IMG/VR virus record: IMGVR_UViG_3300023175_003986
Location: 1-31,779 of that record
DNA from: a virus
Strand: one strand, 5' to 3'
DNA: 31,779 nt
Below the pieces are notes generated by a model. The model was given only the letters and a program-made list of their open reading frames with translations, had not been told where the DNA came from and did no database searches. A program made the translations under genes and the position numbers. How positions within the stretch are numbered: position 1 is the first letter of the stretch; each line of letters starts with the position of its first letter. Positions 15,045 to 22,350 of this stretch are shown one piece after another.

Positions 15045-15410
15045 ATGAAAAAAGTGAATGCATTTAATAAAGTTGCTCTAGTTGAATTGCGTGAAGAACT
15101 TAATAAAGTATTTAAAAAGTTCGAAAGTAAAGGAATTAAATTAAACGTAGGGAATATGCGTTTTGATTCCGCGGAAGTTGATATTAAAGTAAAAGGTACT
15201 GTGATTGGTGCTAAAACACGTGGTAATGCTCTTGTAGAATCAATTGCTAAATCAAGAGGTTTTGCTCTTGAAAATGCTCGTGGTGATAAGTTAGTTGATT
15301 ATAAAACACGTAGTCCAAAATATCCATTCGTTTATGTTGATGGCGTAGATGGTAAGCGTTATAAGTGTACTGAAGATTCAGCTCGCTCTCGTTTTGGAGG
15401 TAATGCTTAA
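15045..15410 (+). CDS. Early phage protein, unknown function (121 residues)
   Basis: After AAGGAGAATATAGT. N-terminal helix VALVELREELNKVFKKFESK, then a beta-rich part with VDIKVKGTVIG and SPKYPFVYVDGVDGKRYKCT. Basic overall. It overlaps the next gene by one base (TAATGG). I do not recognise a family; the position behind the ArdC-N-like gene suggests the same early programme. Confidence 0.65.
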   Translation: MKKVNAFNKVALVELREELNKVFKKFESKGIKLNVGNMRFDSAEVDIKVKGTVIGAKTRGNALVESIAKSRGFALENARGDKLVDYKTRSPKYPFVYVDGVDGKRYKCTEDSARSRFGGNA

Positions 15411-16006
15411 TGGTTAAAGGTTTGTCAAATAAAGTAATTCTGACAGACGTAGATGGAGTACTCCTTGATTGGGAGTACTCTTTTAATGCTTGGATGAATA
15501 AGCACGGGTATGAAGTAGTACCTGGAAAAGAAAATGAATATAACGTAGGTAAAAAATACGGATTAAATAAGGTTGATAAAGAAAGGATCGTTCGTATCTT
15601 TAATGAATCTGCAACTATTCGTAAAATTCCACCTTTACGTGATGCTATTAAATATGTTAAGAAACTTCATGAAGAACATGGTTATGTATTTCGTGTAATT
15701 AGTTCTTTAAGTGATGATCAGTATTCACAACACTTACGTACTAAAAACTTACGTGAAATGTTTGGAAGTACTGTTTTTGAAAGTTATGTTTATTTAGATA
15801 CTGGTGCTGATAAAGATGAAGCGCTGGCTCAATACAAAGATACTGGTTGTTATTGGGTAGAAGATAAACCAGAAAATGCTGATTTAGGTTTAAAACTAGG
15901 ATTAGAAAGTATTCTATTCCAACACGATCATAACAAATCTTATGATGGATTAGCTCCAACTGTAAAAAATTGGAAACAGGTCTATGAGACGATCGTCGGA
16001 GTATAA
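15410..16006 (+). CDS. HAD-family phosphatase-like protein
   Basis: 198 residues. HAD motif I is LTDVDGVLLDWEYSF (Asp nucleophile and Asp+2), motif II is probably FRVISSLSDD, and the C-terminal motif IV region is YWVEDKPENADLGLKLG. Resembles 5'-nucleotidase-type HAD proteins seen in T4-like marine phages, which dephosphorylate nucleotides or sugar phosphates. Note that the DNA around 15455-15480 contains an inverted repeat of GGAGTACTC inside the coding sequence. Confidence 0.83.
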   Translation: MVKGLSNKVILTDVDGVLLDWEYSFNAWMNKHGYEVVPGKENEYNVGKKYGLNKVDKERIVRIFNESATIRKIPPLRDAIKYVKKLHEEHGYVFRVISSLSDDQYSQHLRTKNLREMFGSTVFESYVYLDTGADKDEALAQYKDTGCYWVEDKPENADLGLKLGLESILFQHDHNKSYDGLAPTVKNWKQVYETIVGV

Positions 16007-16009
16007 ATA
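16002..16009 (+). promoter_or_regulatory. T4-type late promoter (TATAAATA)
   Basis: Exact TATAAATA overlapping the HAD gene's stop codon. It lies only 26 bp before the stem of the terminator at 16035, so RNA started here would meet the hairpin almost at once unless read-through occurs. No other late-type element is seen between genes upstream of the PhoH and tail-fibre genes. Confidence 0.55.
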
Positions 16010-16034
16010 AACTTAAATATAGGTTAACTTAACT

Positions 16035-16059
16035 AGGTACCTATATGGTACCTTTTTTT
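16035..16059 (+). terminator. Rho-independent terminator
   Basis: Stem AGGTACC (16035-16041), loop TATAT, stem GGTACCT (16047-16053), then TTTTTT. A perfect 7-bp stem with a U-tract. It closes the P5 unit. Confidence 0.85.
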
Positions 16060-16075
16060 ATGCAGGAGGCTAAAT

Positions 16076-16312
16076 TTGCCAACTTATACATTTGAAAATA
16101 TCGAAACAAAAGAACGTTTCGAAGAATCTATGCGAATCTCAGAGCTCGACGAGTTCAAAAAAAATAATCCAAATTTAAGACAAGTAATTGTTGGAGCACC
16201 ATCAATTGGTGATCCTGCCCGTCTCGGTCTGGTGAAACCTGATGACGGTTTTCGTGATGTATTAAAAAATGTTAAACATCACCATAAAAAAGATAACATC
16301 AATACTTGGTAG
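16076..16312 (+). CDS. FmdB-like small phage protein with TTG start
   Basis: 78 residues from TTG 16076, chosen because AGGAGG (16064-16069) sits 6 bp upstream and the resulting MPTYTFENIETKERFEE matches the usual N terminus of FmdB-like (zinc ribbon) proteins. The zinc Cys pairs are missing. The C terminus KPDDGFRDVLKNVKHHHKKD is a form I recall from T4-like phages. Function unknown; it precedes PhoH by 28 bp. Confidence 0.75.
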   Translation: MPTYTFENIETKERFEESMRISELDEFKKNNPNLRQVIVGAPSIGDPARLGLVKPDDGFRDVLKNVKHHHKKDNINTW

Positions 16313-16340
16313 GGAGGTTATCTGACACAAAGGAGGTTTC

Positions 16341-17090
16341 ATGGGAAAACAGCGACGATTATCAAGATCTGAAAAGCGCAGACAAGATAGAGATATGGAG
16401 CATATGGTAGGCATTCTAAATACTAAGTTTGGAATGAGACATATTCAACCATTAACGCCAACTCAATCTAGTATGTTCGATTCATATAATCAAGGTAATA
16501 ATATCGCAGCCATTGGAACAGCAGGCACAGGTAAAACAATGAGTGCAATGTATTTAGCACTCAACGATGTAATGCAAAAAGGAGGATATAACAGAGTCAT
16601 CGTAATAAGATCTGCGGTTCAGACGCGCGAACAGGGTTTCATGCCCGGCTCACTCACACAAAAACAAGCAGTTTTTGAAACACCATATACTGATATCGTT
16701 AATGATCTCTTTGGGAGGGGAGATGCATATCAGATCTTAAAACAAAAAGGTATGATACAATTTATGACTTCCTCATTTGTACGAGGCTTGACTTTTGATA
16801 ATGCTATTATCATTGTAGACGAATGTCAATCAATGACCTATCACGAATTAGACACTATCATTACACGTGTAGGTGAATCATCTAAGATTATTTTCTGTGG
16901 TGATACAAGGCAAGACGATCTTAAAACATCTAAAAATAAAGCAGATGTTTCTGGTCTTTACGATTTTATGAGTGTATTAAGAAAGGTAAAATCTTTTGCA
17001 ATACATCATTTTGGTATTCCAGATATTGTAAGGTCGGGTTTAGTAAAAGAATATATAATTGCAAAAGAGCGATTATTAGAAGTAGCTTAA
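16341..17090 (+). CDS. phoH: PhoH-like P-loop ATPase
   Basis: 249 residues after AAAGGAGGTTTC. Walker A is IGTAGTGKTMSA (GTAGTGKT at 59-66), Walker B is AIIIVDECQSM, and VIRSAVQTREQGFMPGSLTQ and FVRGLTFDNA and FCGDTRQDDL are the typical PhoH segments. The basic N terminus (KQRRLSRSEKRRQDR) is specific to the phage form. PhoH is a widespread gene of marine phages, with a proposed link to phosphate stress or RNA metabolism that remains unsettled. Confidence 0.92.
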   Translation: MGKQRRLSRSEKRRQDRDMEHMVGILNTKFGMRHIQPLTPTQSSMFDSYNQGNNIAAIGTAGTGKTMSAMYLALNDVMQKGGYNRVIVIRSAVQTREQGFMPGSLTQKQAVFETPYTDIVNDLFGRGDAYQILKQKGMIQFMTSSFVRGLTFDNAIIIVDECQSMTYHELDTIITRVGESSKIIFCGDTRQDDLKTSKNKADVSGLYDFMSVLRKVKSFAIHHFGIPDIVRSGLVKEYIIAKERLLEVA

Positions 17091-17103
17091 TAAAGGAGAA
17101 CTT

Positions 17104-17127
17104 AAGAGTGCCCTTCGGGGCATTCTT
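17104..17127 (+). terminator. Stem-loop with TTCG tetraloop, probable terminator
   Basis: AAGAGTGCCC, loop TTCG, GGGCATTCTT: ten pairs including one G-T. It follows the phoH stop and is trailed by ATTTAATT rather than a pure T-tract. UUCG loops of this kind are common in T4 intercistronic hairpins. A Shine-Dalgarno-like AAAGGAG lies just upstream (17093-17099) and the next ATG just downstream (17140). Confidence 0.7.
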
Positions 17128-17139
17128 ATTTAATTACAT

Positions 17140-17436
17140 ATGCAAAGTTTAGTAAGAGTAGGAAGAGATAGACATATAGGACATGCTAGTCCTACACCAA
17201 ATCCATTTCATGCAACAATTTATTTAAATCCAAATCAAGGTAAAGTAACAGTCGAAAGAGCTTGGGCTGTTGTTGTGGGTGGTTCAACAGCTTGTGGAGA
17301 TCCAGCAATTACAGGATCTGCTAAAGTTACAGTCCAAAATATACCAGTTCATAGAGTAGGTGATTTAACTGGTGGTCACGGATCGTGGGTTCCAAATGCA
17401 GCTGCAACAGGTTCATTATACGTAAGAGCAGGATAA
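17140..17436 (+). CDS. PAAR-domain spike-tip protein
   Basis: 98 residues. The PAAR pattern is clear: an N-terminal VRVGRDRHIGHA, many short beta-strands rich in Gly, Thr and Val, VGGSTACGDPAITGSAKVTV, then VPVHRVGDLTGGHGSW-like text with GDLTGGHG near the end. In T4-like phages PAAR proteins (gp5.4) cap the membrane-piercing spike and hold a metal with His/Cys. No Shine-Dalgarno lies at the normal distance; see the hairpin upstream. It starts the host-recognition block. Confidence 0.88.
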   Translation: MQSLVRVGRDRHIGHASPTPNPFHATIYLNPNQGKVTVERAWAVVVGGSTACGDPAITGSAKVTVQNIPVHRVGDLTGGHGSWVPNAAATGSLYVRAG

Positions 17437-17437
17437 T

Positions 17438-17809
17438 ATGGCTAATCCGAATTATGCTTCTTTACTTGCGCAAATTGCTGCCGAAACAGATCCAGTAATA
17501 AAACAGCAATTAATTGAACTTTGTTATGTTTTCGAACAAGAACTCACTAGAGAAGAAAAAGAACTTTTTGAATATTGCGAATTCGATTATGTAGAAGATA
17601 ATCCCGGATATGAAGAAGGAACAGGAGATCCTTTATATGTTCTTGCTGGATATGTAGCTGATGGTTATATAAATAATATATCAAGTAATACTTCACTTTA
17701 TGTATTATCTGGCTATATGACAGATGGATATGTTGCAACGCAAGTAAGTGGAGATAATTTTATATCATATGTTGGAACATACTTTAATGATAACGGGGAT
17801 AGAACTTAA
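17438..17809 (+). CDS. Probable tail/fibre-associated protein, unknown fold
   Basis: 123 residues between the PAAR and fibre genes. Residues 1-50 form an acidic helix; then two copies of a motif, LYVLAGYVADGY and LYVLSGYMTDGY, about 20 residues apart, and a third diverged FISYVGTYFNDNG. It overlaps the fibre gene by one base. A virion role is inferred from position and repeats. A TATAAATA at 17668 inside the gene could be a late promoter. Confidence 0.65.
   Translation: MANPNYASLLAQIAAETDPVIKQQLIELCYVFEQELTREEKELFEYCEFDYVEDNPGYEEGTGDPLYVLAGYVADGYINNISSNTSLYVLSGYMTDGYVATQVSGDNFISYVGTYFNDNGDRT
17668..17675 (+). promoter_or_regulatory. Possible internal late promoter (TATAAATA)
   Basis: Exact TATAAATA within the 17438 gene, about 134 bp before the collagen-like fibre gene. 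The match may be chance because the local codons (Tyr-Ile-Asn-Asn) are A/T-rich. Confidence 0.3.
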
Positions 17810-20442
17810 TGGCAATTACTAAAAGAAGTGATAAAGGATCAGCGCTAACTTATACGGAGATGGACGATAACTTTGATGCTATCGCTCCACGCACAAGTGC
17901 TAATGGTTCTATTCAAATTCCAGCAGGTACAACAGGAGAAAGAGATAGTTCTCCTCAAGTCGGTTATTTAAGATATAACACTTCAACATCAAGCTTCGAA
18001 GGTTATATTAACGGTTCTTGGTCAGGAGTTGGTTCTGGCGGAGGAGCAGCAGGAGCACAAGGTGTTCAAGGTATTATAGGTTTACAAGGTACCGATGGAG
18101 CAGCAGGATTAAATGGCTCTAACGGTATTCAGGGTGTACAAGGACCAGCTGGTGGCGGTGTTGGTGGTGGCACTCAAGGTGTACAAGGACCTCAAGGTGT
18201 AGAAGGTTCTGGAGGAGATCCAGGTATTCAAGGTCTTATAGGTAATCAAGGTACACAAGGATTAACAGGAGCTGGTGGAACCGGACCACAAGGTGTTCAA
18301 GGTTTTGATGGAACTGGCTCACAAGGTGCACAAGGTACTGACGGTGGTTCTGGTTTACAAGGTATTCAAGGTCCTGCCGGATCAGGCGGTGTTGGTGGTG
18401 GCTCTCAAGGTATTCAAGGACCACAAGGTTTACAAGGTGGTGAAGGTCCTGAAGGTCCTGCTGGTGACAGTATTCAAGGTACACAAGGTACTGATGGAAC
18501 TGGTGGTCAAGGTACACAGGGTATTCAAGGTGGTCCAGGATTTGGAGCTCCAGGTCCTCAAGGTATTCAAGGTACTGAAGCACAAGGTATTCAAGGTATT
18601 CAAGGTGATTTAGGACCTGCTGGTTTTGGTGCTCAAGGTCATCAAGGTGTACAAGGTAATATAGGTCCAGGCGGAACCGGACCACAGGGTGTTCAAGGAT
18701 TTACTGGACAGGGTGTACAAGGTAATATAGGTCCAAATGGTCCTGATGGCCCACAAGGTATTCAAGGTATTCAAGGCCCAGAGGCACAAGGTATTCAAGG
18801 TAATATTGGTCCATCCGGTGTTGGTGTTCAAGGTATTCAAGGTACAAGCATACAAGGAATTAAAGGTTTTGATGGCCCACAAGGTGCTCAAGGTACAACT
18901 GGTATTCAAGGCTTACAAGGTCTTAGTATTCAAGGTAATTATGGTCCACAAGGTACTCAAGGCCTTCAAGGTAATCAAGGTGTAAAAGGAGATCAAGGAG
19001 ACGAGATTCAAGGTATCCAAGGTCTTCAAGGTCTTGGTATTCAAGGATTTACTGGTGGAACGGGCGCACAAGGCACAGATGGTGCGCAAGGTATCCAAGG
19101 TTTACAAGGTGTTCAAGGTAATGGCCCGCAAGGTTTTCAAGGTGTTCAAGGTACTGAAGGAACTCCAGGATATCAAGGTGTTCAAGGTAATCAAGCTGCG
19201 CAAGGTATTCAAGGTACTCGTGGTTTAATTGGTATTCAAGGTCCATCTGATGGTGTTCAAGGTATTCAAGGTAATCCTGGTCCACAAGGTCCTGCAGATG
19301 GTCCACAAGGTACTACTGGTACAGCCGGTTCTGATGGTACAGATGGTGCACAAGGATTTCAAGGCTTACAAGGAGAAACCGGACCGCAAGGTATAATCGG
19401 TATTCAAGGACCTGCAGATGGTCCACAAGGTACTCAAGGCGTCCAAGGAGTTCAAGGCACAACTGGTCTTCAAGGTTTAATTGGAACAGGTGCACAAGGT
19501 ACAACCGGTCTTCAAGGTTTATTAGGTAATCAAGGTGTACAAGGTACATTAGGTTTACAAGGACAAGCAGGATCTAGTCAAGGTATTCAAGGTTTACAAG
19601 GTCCATCTGATGGTGCTGATGGAGCACAAGGTATTCAAGGTGTTCAAGGCGCGCAAGGCACAATTGGTCTTCAGGGCTTATTAGGTAATCAAGGTGTTCA
19701 AGGACCTCGTAATTTCCAAGGTATTCAAGGTATTCAGGGCATCCAAGGTATTCAAGGTCTTCAATCAATACAAGGTATACAAGGTGGCACAGGCCCATCT
19801 GGTGGACTTGGACCACAAGGTGTTCAAGGTAACCAAGGTGTACAATCAATACAAGGTTTACAAGGACAGGCAGGATCTAGTCAAGGTGTACAAGGTTTCC
19901 AAGGTATAATAGGTCTTCAAGGTGCTGTTGGAACTGGAGATATGAATGATCTAATTGATGATACTAGTCCAGATCTTGGTGGTAACTTAGACTTAAACTC
20001 TAATGATATTATAGGTACTGGTAATATTACCATTACTGGTTCTGTTTCTGCAAATACTCTAAATATTGATGGTTTAACAACAATTGCAGAAATAACGGAA
20101 GTAACATCAGCTTTAACTGGAGCTACTGGTACTGTTACTCATAATATTAATAATGGTTTAATATTCGATCATACAAGTTTAGCTGCGAACTTTACTGCTA
20201 ACTTTACAAACGTTCCAACTACAAATAGTAGAACTATAAATGTTGTTTTAATTTTAACTCAAGGTGCTACTGCTTATATGCCAACCGCAGTTCAAATTGA
20301 TGGCTCGGCGCAAACTATTCTATGGCAAAATGGATCTACTCCTTCAGGAACTACAAGTGGAACTGATATTGTAAGTTTTACTTTGATTAGATCTTCTGGT
20401 GGAGCCTGGAAAGTTATTGGATCAGCAACAGGTTATTCATAA
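17809..20442 (+). CDS. Collagen-like tail fibre protein
   Basis: 877 residues. N terminus (1-80) with SALTYTEMDDNFDAI, a sequence type found at the start of many marine phage fibre proteins, probably the attachment part. Residues about 80-715 are Gly-X-Y repeats, mostly GxQG hexapeptides such as GIQGVQGPQG, expected to form a collagen-type triple helix without hydroxyproline. The last 160 residues (DLGGNLDLNSNDIIGTGNIT, then a beta-rich domain ending VIGSATGYS) look like a trimerisation or receptor-binding head. It lies directly before the propeller gene. Many open frames on both strands inside it are shadows of the repeat. Confidence 0.9.
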   Translation: MAITKRSDKGSALTYTEMDDNFDAIAPRTSANGSIQIPAGTTGERDSSPQVGYLRYNTSTSSFEGYINGSWSGVGSGGGAAGAQGVQGIIGLQGTDGAAGLNGSNGIQGVQGPAGGGVGGGTQGVQGPQGVEGSGGDPGIQGLIGNQGTQGLTGAGGTGPQGVQGFDGTGSQGAQGTDGGSGLQGIQGPAGSGGVGGGSQGIQGPQGLQGGEGPEGPAGDSIQGTQGTDGTGGQGTQGIQGGPGFGAPGPQGIQGTEAQGIQGIQGDLGPAGFGAQGHQGVQGNIGPGGTGPQGVQGFTGQGVQGNIGPNGPDGPQGIQGIQGPEAQGIQGNIGPSGVGVQGIQGTSIQGIKGFDGPQGAQGTTGIQGLQGLSIQGNYGPQGTQGLQGNQGVKGDQGDEIQGIQGLQGLGIQGFTGGTGAQGTDGAQGIQGLQGVQGNGPQGFQGVQGTEGTPGYQGVQGNQAAQGIQGTRGLIGIQGPSDGVQGIQGNPGPQGPADGPQGTTGTAGSDGTDGAQGFQGLQGETGPQGIIGIQGPADGPQGTQGVQGVQGTTGLQGLIGTGAQGTTGLQGLLGNQGVQGTLGLQGQAGSSQGIQGLQGPSDGADGAQGIQGVQGAQGTIGLQGLLGNQGVQGPRNFQGIQGIQGIQGIQGLQSIQGIQGGTGPSGGLGPQGVQGNQGVQSIQGLQGQAGSSQGVQGFQGIIGLQGAVGTGDMNDLIDDTSPDLGGNLDLNSNDIIGTGNITITGSVSANTLNIDGLTTIAEITEVTSALTGATGTVTHNINNGLIFDHTSLAANFTANFTNVPTTNSRTINVVLILTQGATAYMPTAVQIDGSAQTILWQNGSTPSGTTSGTDIVSFTLIRSSGGAWKVIGSATGYS
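18050..19940 (+). repeat. Collagen-like coding repeat array (CAAGGT-rich)
   Basis: About 1.9 kb of short imperfect repeats built on CAAGGTATTCAAGGT-like units that code for Gly-X-Gln-Gly. Wobble-position changes are frequent, so it is kept as protein repeat, not as recent DNA duplication, but length change by slippage or recombination is possible. Confidence 0.88.
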
Positions 20443-21704
20443 TGGCTAGAGTAGCCAGTTTAACATCGCAGGCATTAATAGGATTAGGTGTCAGCAGAGA
20501 ATGGAGCCTGTTCCACACACTAGATAACCCAAGTGCTTATGATACTAGTTATGATGATTCTTTTGGTTATTCGGTAGCAATATCAGGTGATCGTGCGATT
20601 GTAGGTGTTCGTAACGAAGATGACGCCGGTGGTTTAAGTTCAGGTAAGGCTTATATTTTTAATACCATAACTGGAGCATTAGTACATACACTAGATAACC
20701 CAAATGCTTATAGTACTAGTGCTAGTGATTATTTTGGTTCGTCGGTAGCAATAGATGGTAATTATGTCATCGTTGGTGCTGATGCGGAAGATGACGCCGG
20801 TGGTACTAGTTCAGGTAAAGCGTATATCTTCCACACGGCTAATGGTACTTTAGCTCATACATTAGATAACCCAAATGCTTATAGTACTACTGCTGGTGAT
20901 GGCTTTGGTATTTCAGTAGGAATAAGTGGCAACTATGCTATTGTAGGTGCTTATAATGAAGATGATGCTGGTGGTACTAGTTCAGGTAAGGCTTATATCT
21001 TCCACACTGCTAATGGTACTTTAGCTCATACACTAGACAATCCTAATGCTTATGATACTAGTGCTGATGATTTATTTGGTTATTCGGTAGCAATATCAGG
21101 TGATCGTGCTATTGTTGGTGCTTTTCGAGAAGATGATGCAGGTGGTACCAATTCAGGTAAAGCATACATTTTTGATGTATCAACAGGTGCTTTGGTTTAT
21201 ACACTTGATAATCCAAATGCTTATAGTACTAGTACTAGTGATATCTTTGGTTCGTCGGTAGGAATAAGTGGCAACTATGCTATAGTAGGTGCTTATGGAG
21301 AAGATGATTCAGGCGGCAATACATCTGGTAAAGCGTATATCTTTAGTACTTCTACTGGTAACTTAGTTCATACATTAGATAATCCCAACCCTTATGATAC
21401 TAGTGCTAGTGATTATTTTGGTGACTCAGTAGCAATCGATGGCAACTATGCCATCGTCGGTGCTTATCTTGAAGATGATGCTGGTGGTATTAGCTCAGGT
21501 AAAACTTATATCTTCAATGTAACTAGCGGAGATTTAGTAAAGACGTTAGATAACCCAAATGCTTATAGTACAAGCGCCACTGATCGCTTTGGTTACTCAG
21601 TAGCAATAAGTGGTAATTATGCGATTGTAAGTGCTGATAGAGAAGATGATGATGCTGGTATACGTAGTGATGCAGGTAAAGCATATATCTACAAACTCTC
21701 TTAA
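20442..21704 (+). CDS. Seven-repeat FG-GAP-type beta-propeller protein, probable receptor-binding
   Basis: 420 residues. After a short N terminus (SREWSLFHT), seven repeats of 57 residues follow, each starting LDNPNAYSTS and containing DxFGxSVAISGNYAIVGA, then a loop EDDAGGTSSGKAYIF. FG-x-SV-A and the Gly/Asp-rich loops match FG-GAP integrin-type repeats. Seven copies would close a seven-bladed propeller, with the N-terminal FHTLDNP strand completing the last, shorter repeat (KAYIYKLS). It overlaps the fibre stop by one base, so it probably works with the fibre in host binding. Nearest functional description is inference. Confidence 0.85.
   Translation: MARVASLTSQALIGLGVSREWSLFHTLDNPSAYDTSYDDSFGYSVAISGDRAIVGVRNEDDAGGLSSGKAYIFNTITGALVHTLDNPNAYSTSASDYFGSSVAIDGNYVIVGADAEDDAGGTSSGKAYIFHTANGTLAHTLDNPNAYSTTAGDGFGISVGISGNYAIVGAYNEDDAGGTSSGKAYIFHTANGTLAHTLDNPNAYDTSADDLFGYSVAISGDRAIVGAFREDDAGGTNSGKAYIFDVSTGALVYTLDNPNAYSTSTSDIFGSSVGISGNYAIVGAYGEDDSGGNTSGKAYIFSTSTGNLVHTLDNPNPYDTSASDYFGDSVAIDGNYAIVGAYLEDDAGGISSGKTYIFNVTSGDLVKTLDNPNAYSTSATDRFGYSVAISGNYAIVSADREDDDAGIRSDAGKAYIYKLS
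20520..21704 (+). repeat. Seven tandem 171-bp repeats
   Basis: The unit start (C/T-TAGAT or close variant) recurs at 20520, 20691, 20862, 21033, 21204, 21375 and 21546, an exact 171-bp period with no length change; the last unit is 159 bp. Copies differ by scattered, often synonymous, changes, with some patches (repeats 2-3-5 and 1-4) more alike. Confidence 0.92.
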
Positions 21705-21710
21705 AAATAG

Positions 21711-21739
21711 TTGACATTTTCTGAAAACTGTGTTATAAT
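21711..21739 (+). promoter_or_regulatory. Sigma70-type early promoter P6
   Basis: TTGACA at 21711-21716, 17-bp spacer, TATAAT at 21734-21739; only 6 bp from the ATG at 21746, so the transcript from this site would start at or after that ATG. Core and flanks identical to P1 for about 38 bp. Either the gene at 21746 is translated with almost no leader from P6, or from read-through, and P6 serves the genes after it. Confidence 0.85.
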
Positions 21740-21745
21740 TATATT

Positions 21746-22120
21746 ATGAAAAATGTAGCAATACGCGGTAGATATAAACCAAAAAATACTCTTAAATATG
21801 ATGGCAATGTAAATAAAGTTACATACCGTTCTATGTGGGAGCGTAGATTTATGTTATATTGTGATCGTAGTCCAAAAATTCTTAGATGGTCATCAGAAGA
21901 AATTCATATTCCATATGTTTCGCCTAAAGATAATAAGTGGCATAACTATTATCCAGACTTTGTTATTGAAACAACTTCTGGTAGAACTATTATGGTTGAA
22001 ATAAAACCTTCTTATCAAAAGCGTTGGGATGTAAATAAATCAAAATGGAGTTATGCAGAAAAGTTTTGTATAGATAATAATATGGAATTTAAAGTATTAA
22101 CGGAAAAGGAGTTATTCTAA
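21746..22120 (+). CDS. Head-completion nuclease-like protein, T4 gp4 type
   Basis: 124 residues. RGRYKPKNTLKYDGNVNKVT, YRSMWERRFMLYCD, RWSSEEIHIPYVSP and YYPDFVIETTSGRTIMVEIK are close to T4 gp4 as I recall it. The putative PD-(D/E)xK active site is Glu32 (WERRF), Asp71 (PDF) and Glu85-x-Lys87 (VEIKP), as in TnsA-like endonucleases. gp4 acts late in T4 to finish DNA-filled heads. Here the ATG is only 7 bp beyond the -10 of an early-type promoter, which is unexpected for a late gene. Confidence 0.82.
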   Translation: MKNVAIRGRYKPKNTLKYDGNVNKVTYRSMWERRFMLYCDRSPKILRWSSEEIHIPYVSPKDNKWHNYYPDFVIETTSGRTIMVEIKPSYQKRWDVNKSKWSYAEKFCIDNNMEFKVLTEKELF

Positions 22121-22332
22121 TGCAATACGAAGCAATGGTTGATATAGAAAATAGTGGATGTGAATATTGTACACCAAAAGGAACTACTCGCGCGGGCACA
22201 CATCATAATATTATTAAAATGATTGTTGAAGCGAAATCAATGGAAGAAGCTGAGAGAATTTTTAATACTATTGGGAAAAAGTTTTCAAACATAAAAGAAA
22301 TAGATAATACTTGTGGGATGAGTAGAAAGTGA
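22120..22332 (+). CDS. Small Cys-containing protein, unknown function
   Basis: 70 residues. MQYEAMVDIENSGCEYCTPK has a CxxC, and a third Cys is near the end (DNTCGMSRK). HHNIIKMIVEAKSMEEAERI reads as a helix then an alpha/beta segment. It overlaps the gp4-like stop by one base. A metal site is possible but not complete. Confidence 0.6.
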   Translation: MQYEAMVDIENSGCEYCTPKGTTRAGTHHNIIKMIVEAKSMEEAERIFNTIGKKFSNIKEIDNTCGMSRK

Positions 22333-22350
22333 ACAGTGAGGTAACGAATA

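Noticed and set aside
15454-15480. Inverted repeat of GAGTACTCC within the HAD gene
   Set aside because: Falls on conserved HAD motif codons (DGVLLDWEYS); most simply explained by coding constraint and chance.
18236-19909. Many long open frames on both strands inside the fibre gene
   Set aside because: They are low-complexity shadows of the CAAGGT-type collagen repeat (Lys/Val-rich or His/Leu-rich), with no ribosome sites.
18050-19940. Repeat array that might look like CRISPR
   Set aside because: Units are short, imperfect, in frame and lack unique spacers; they encode Gly-X-Y.
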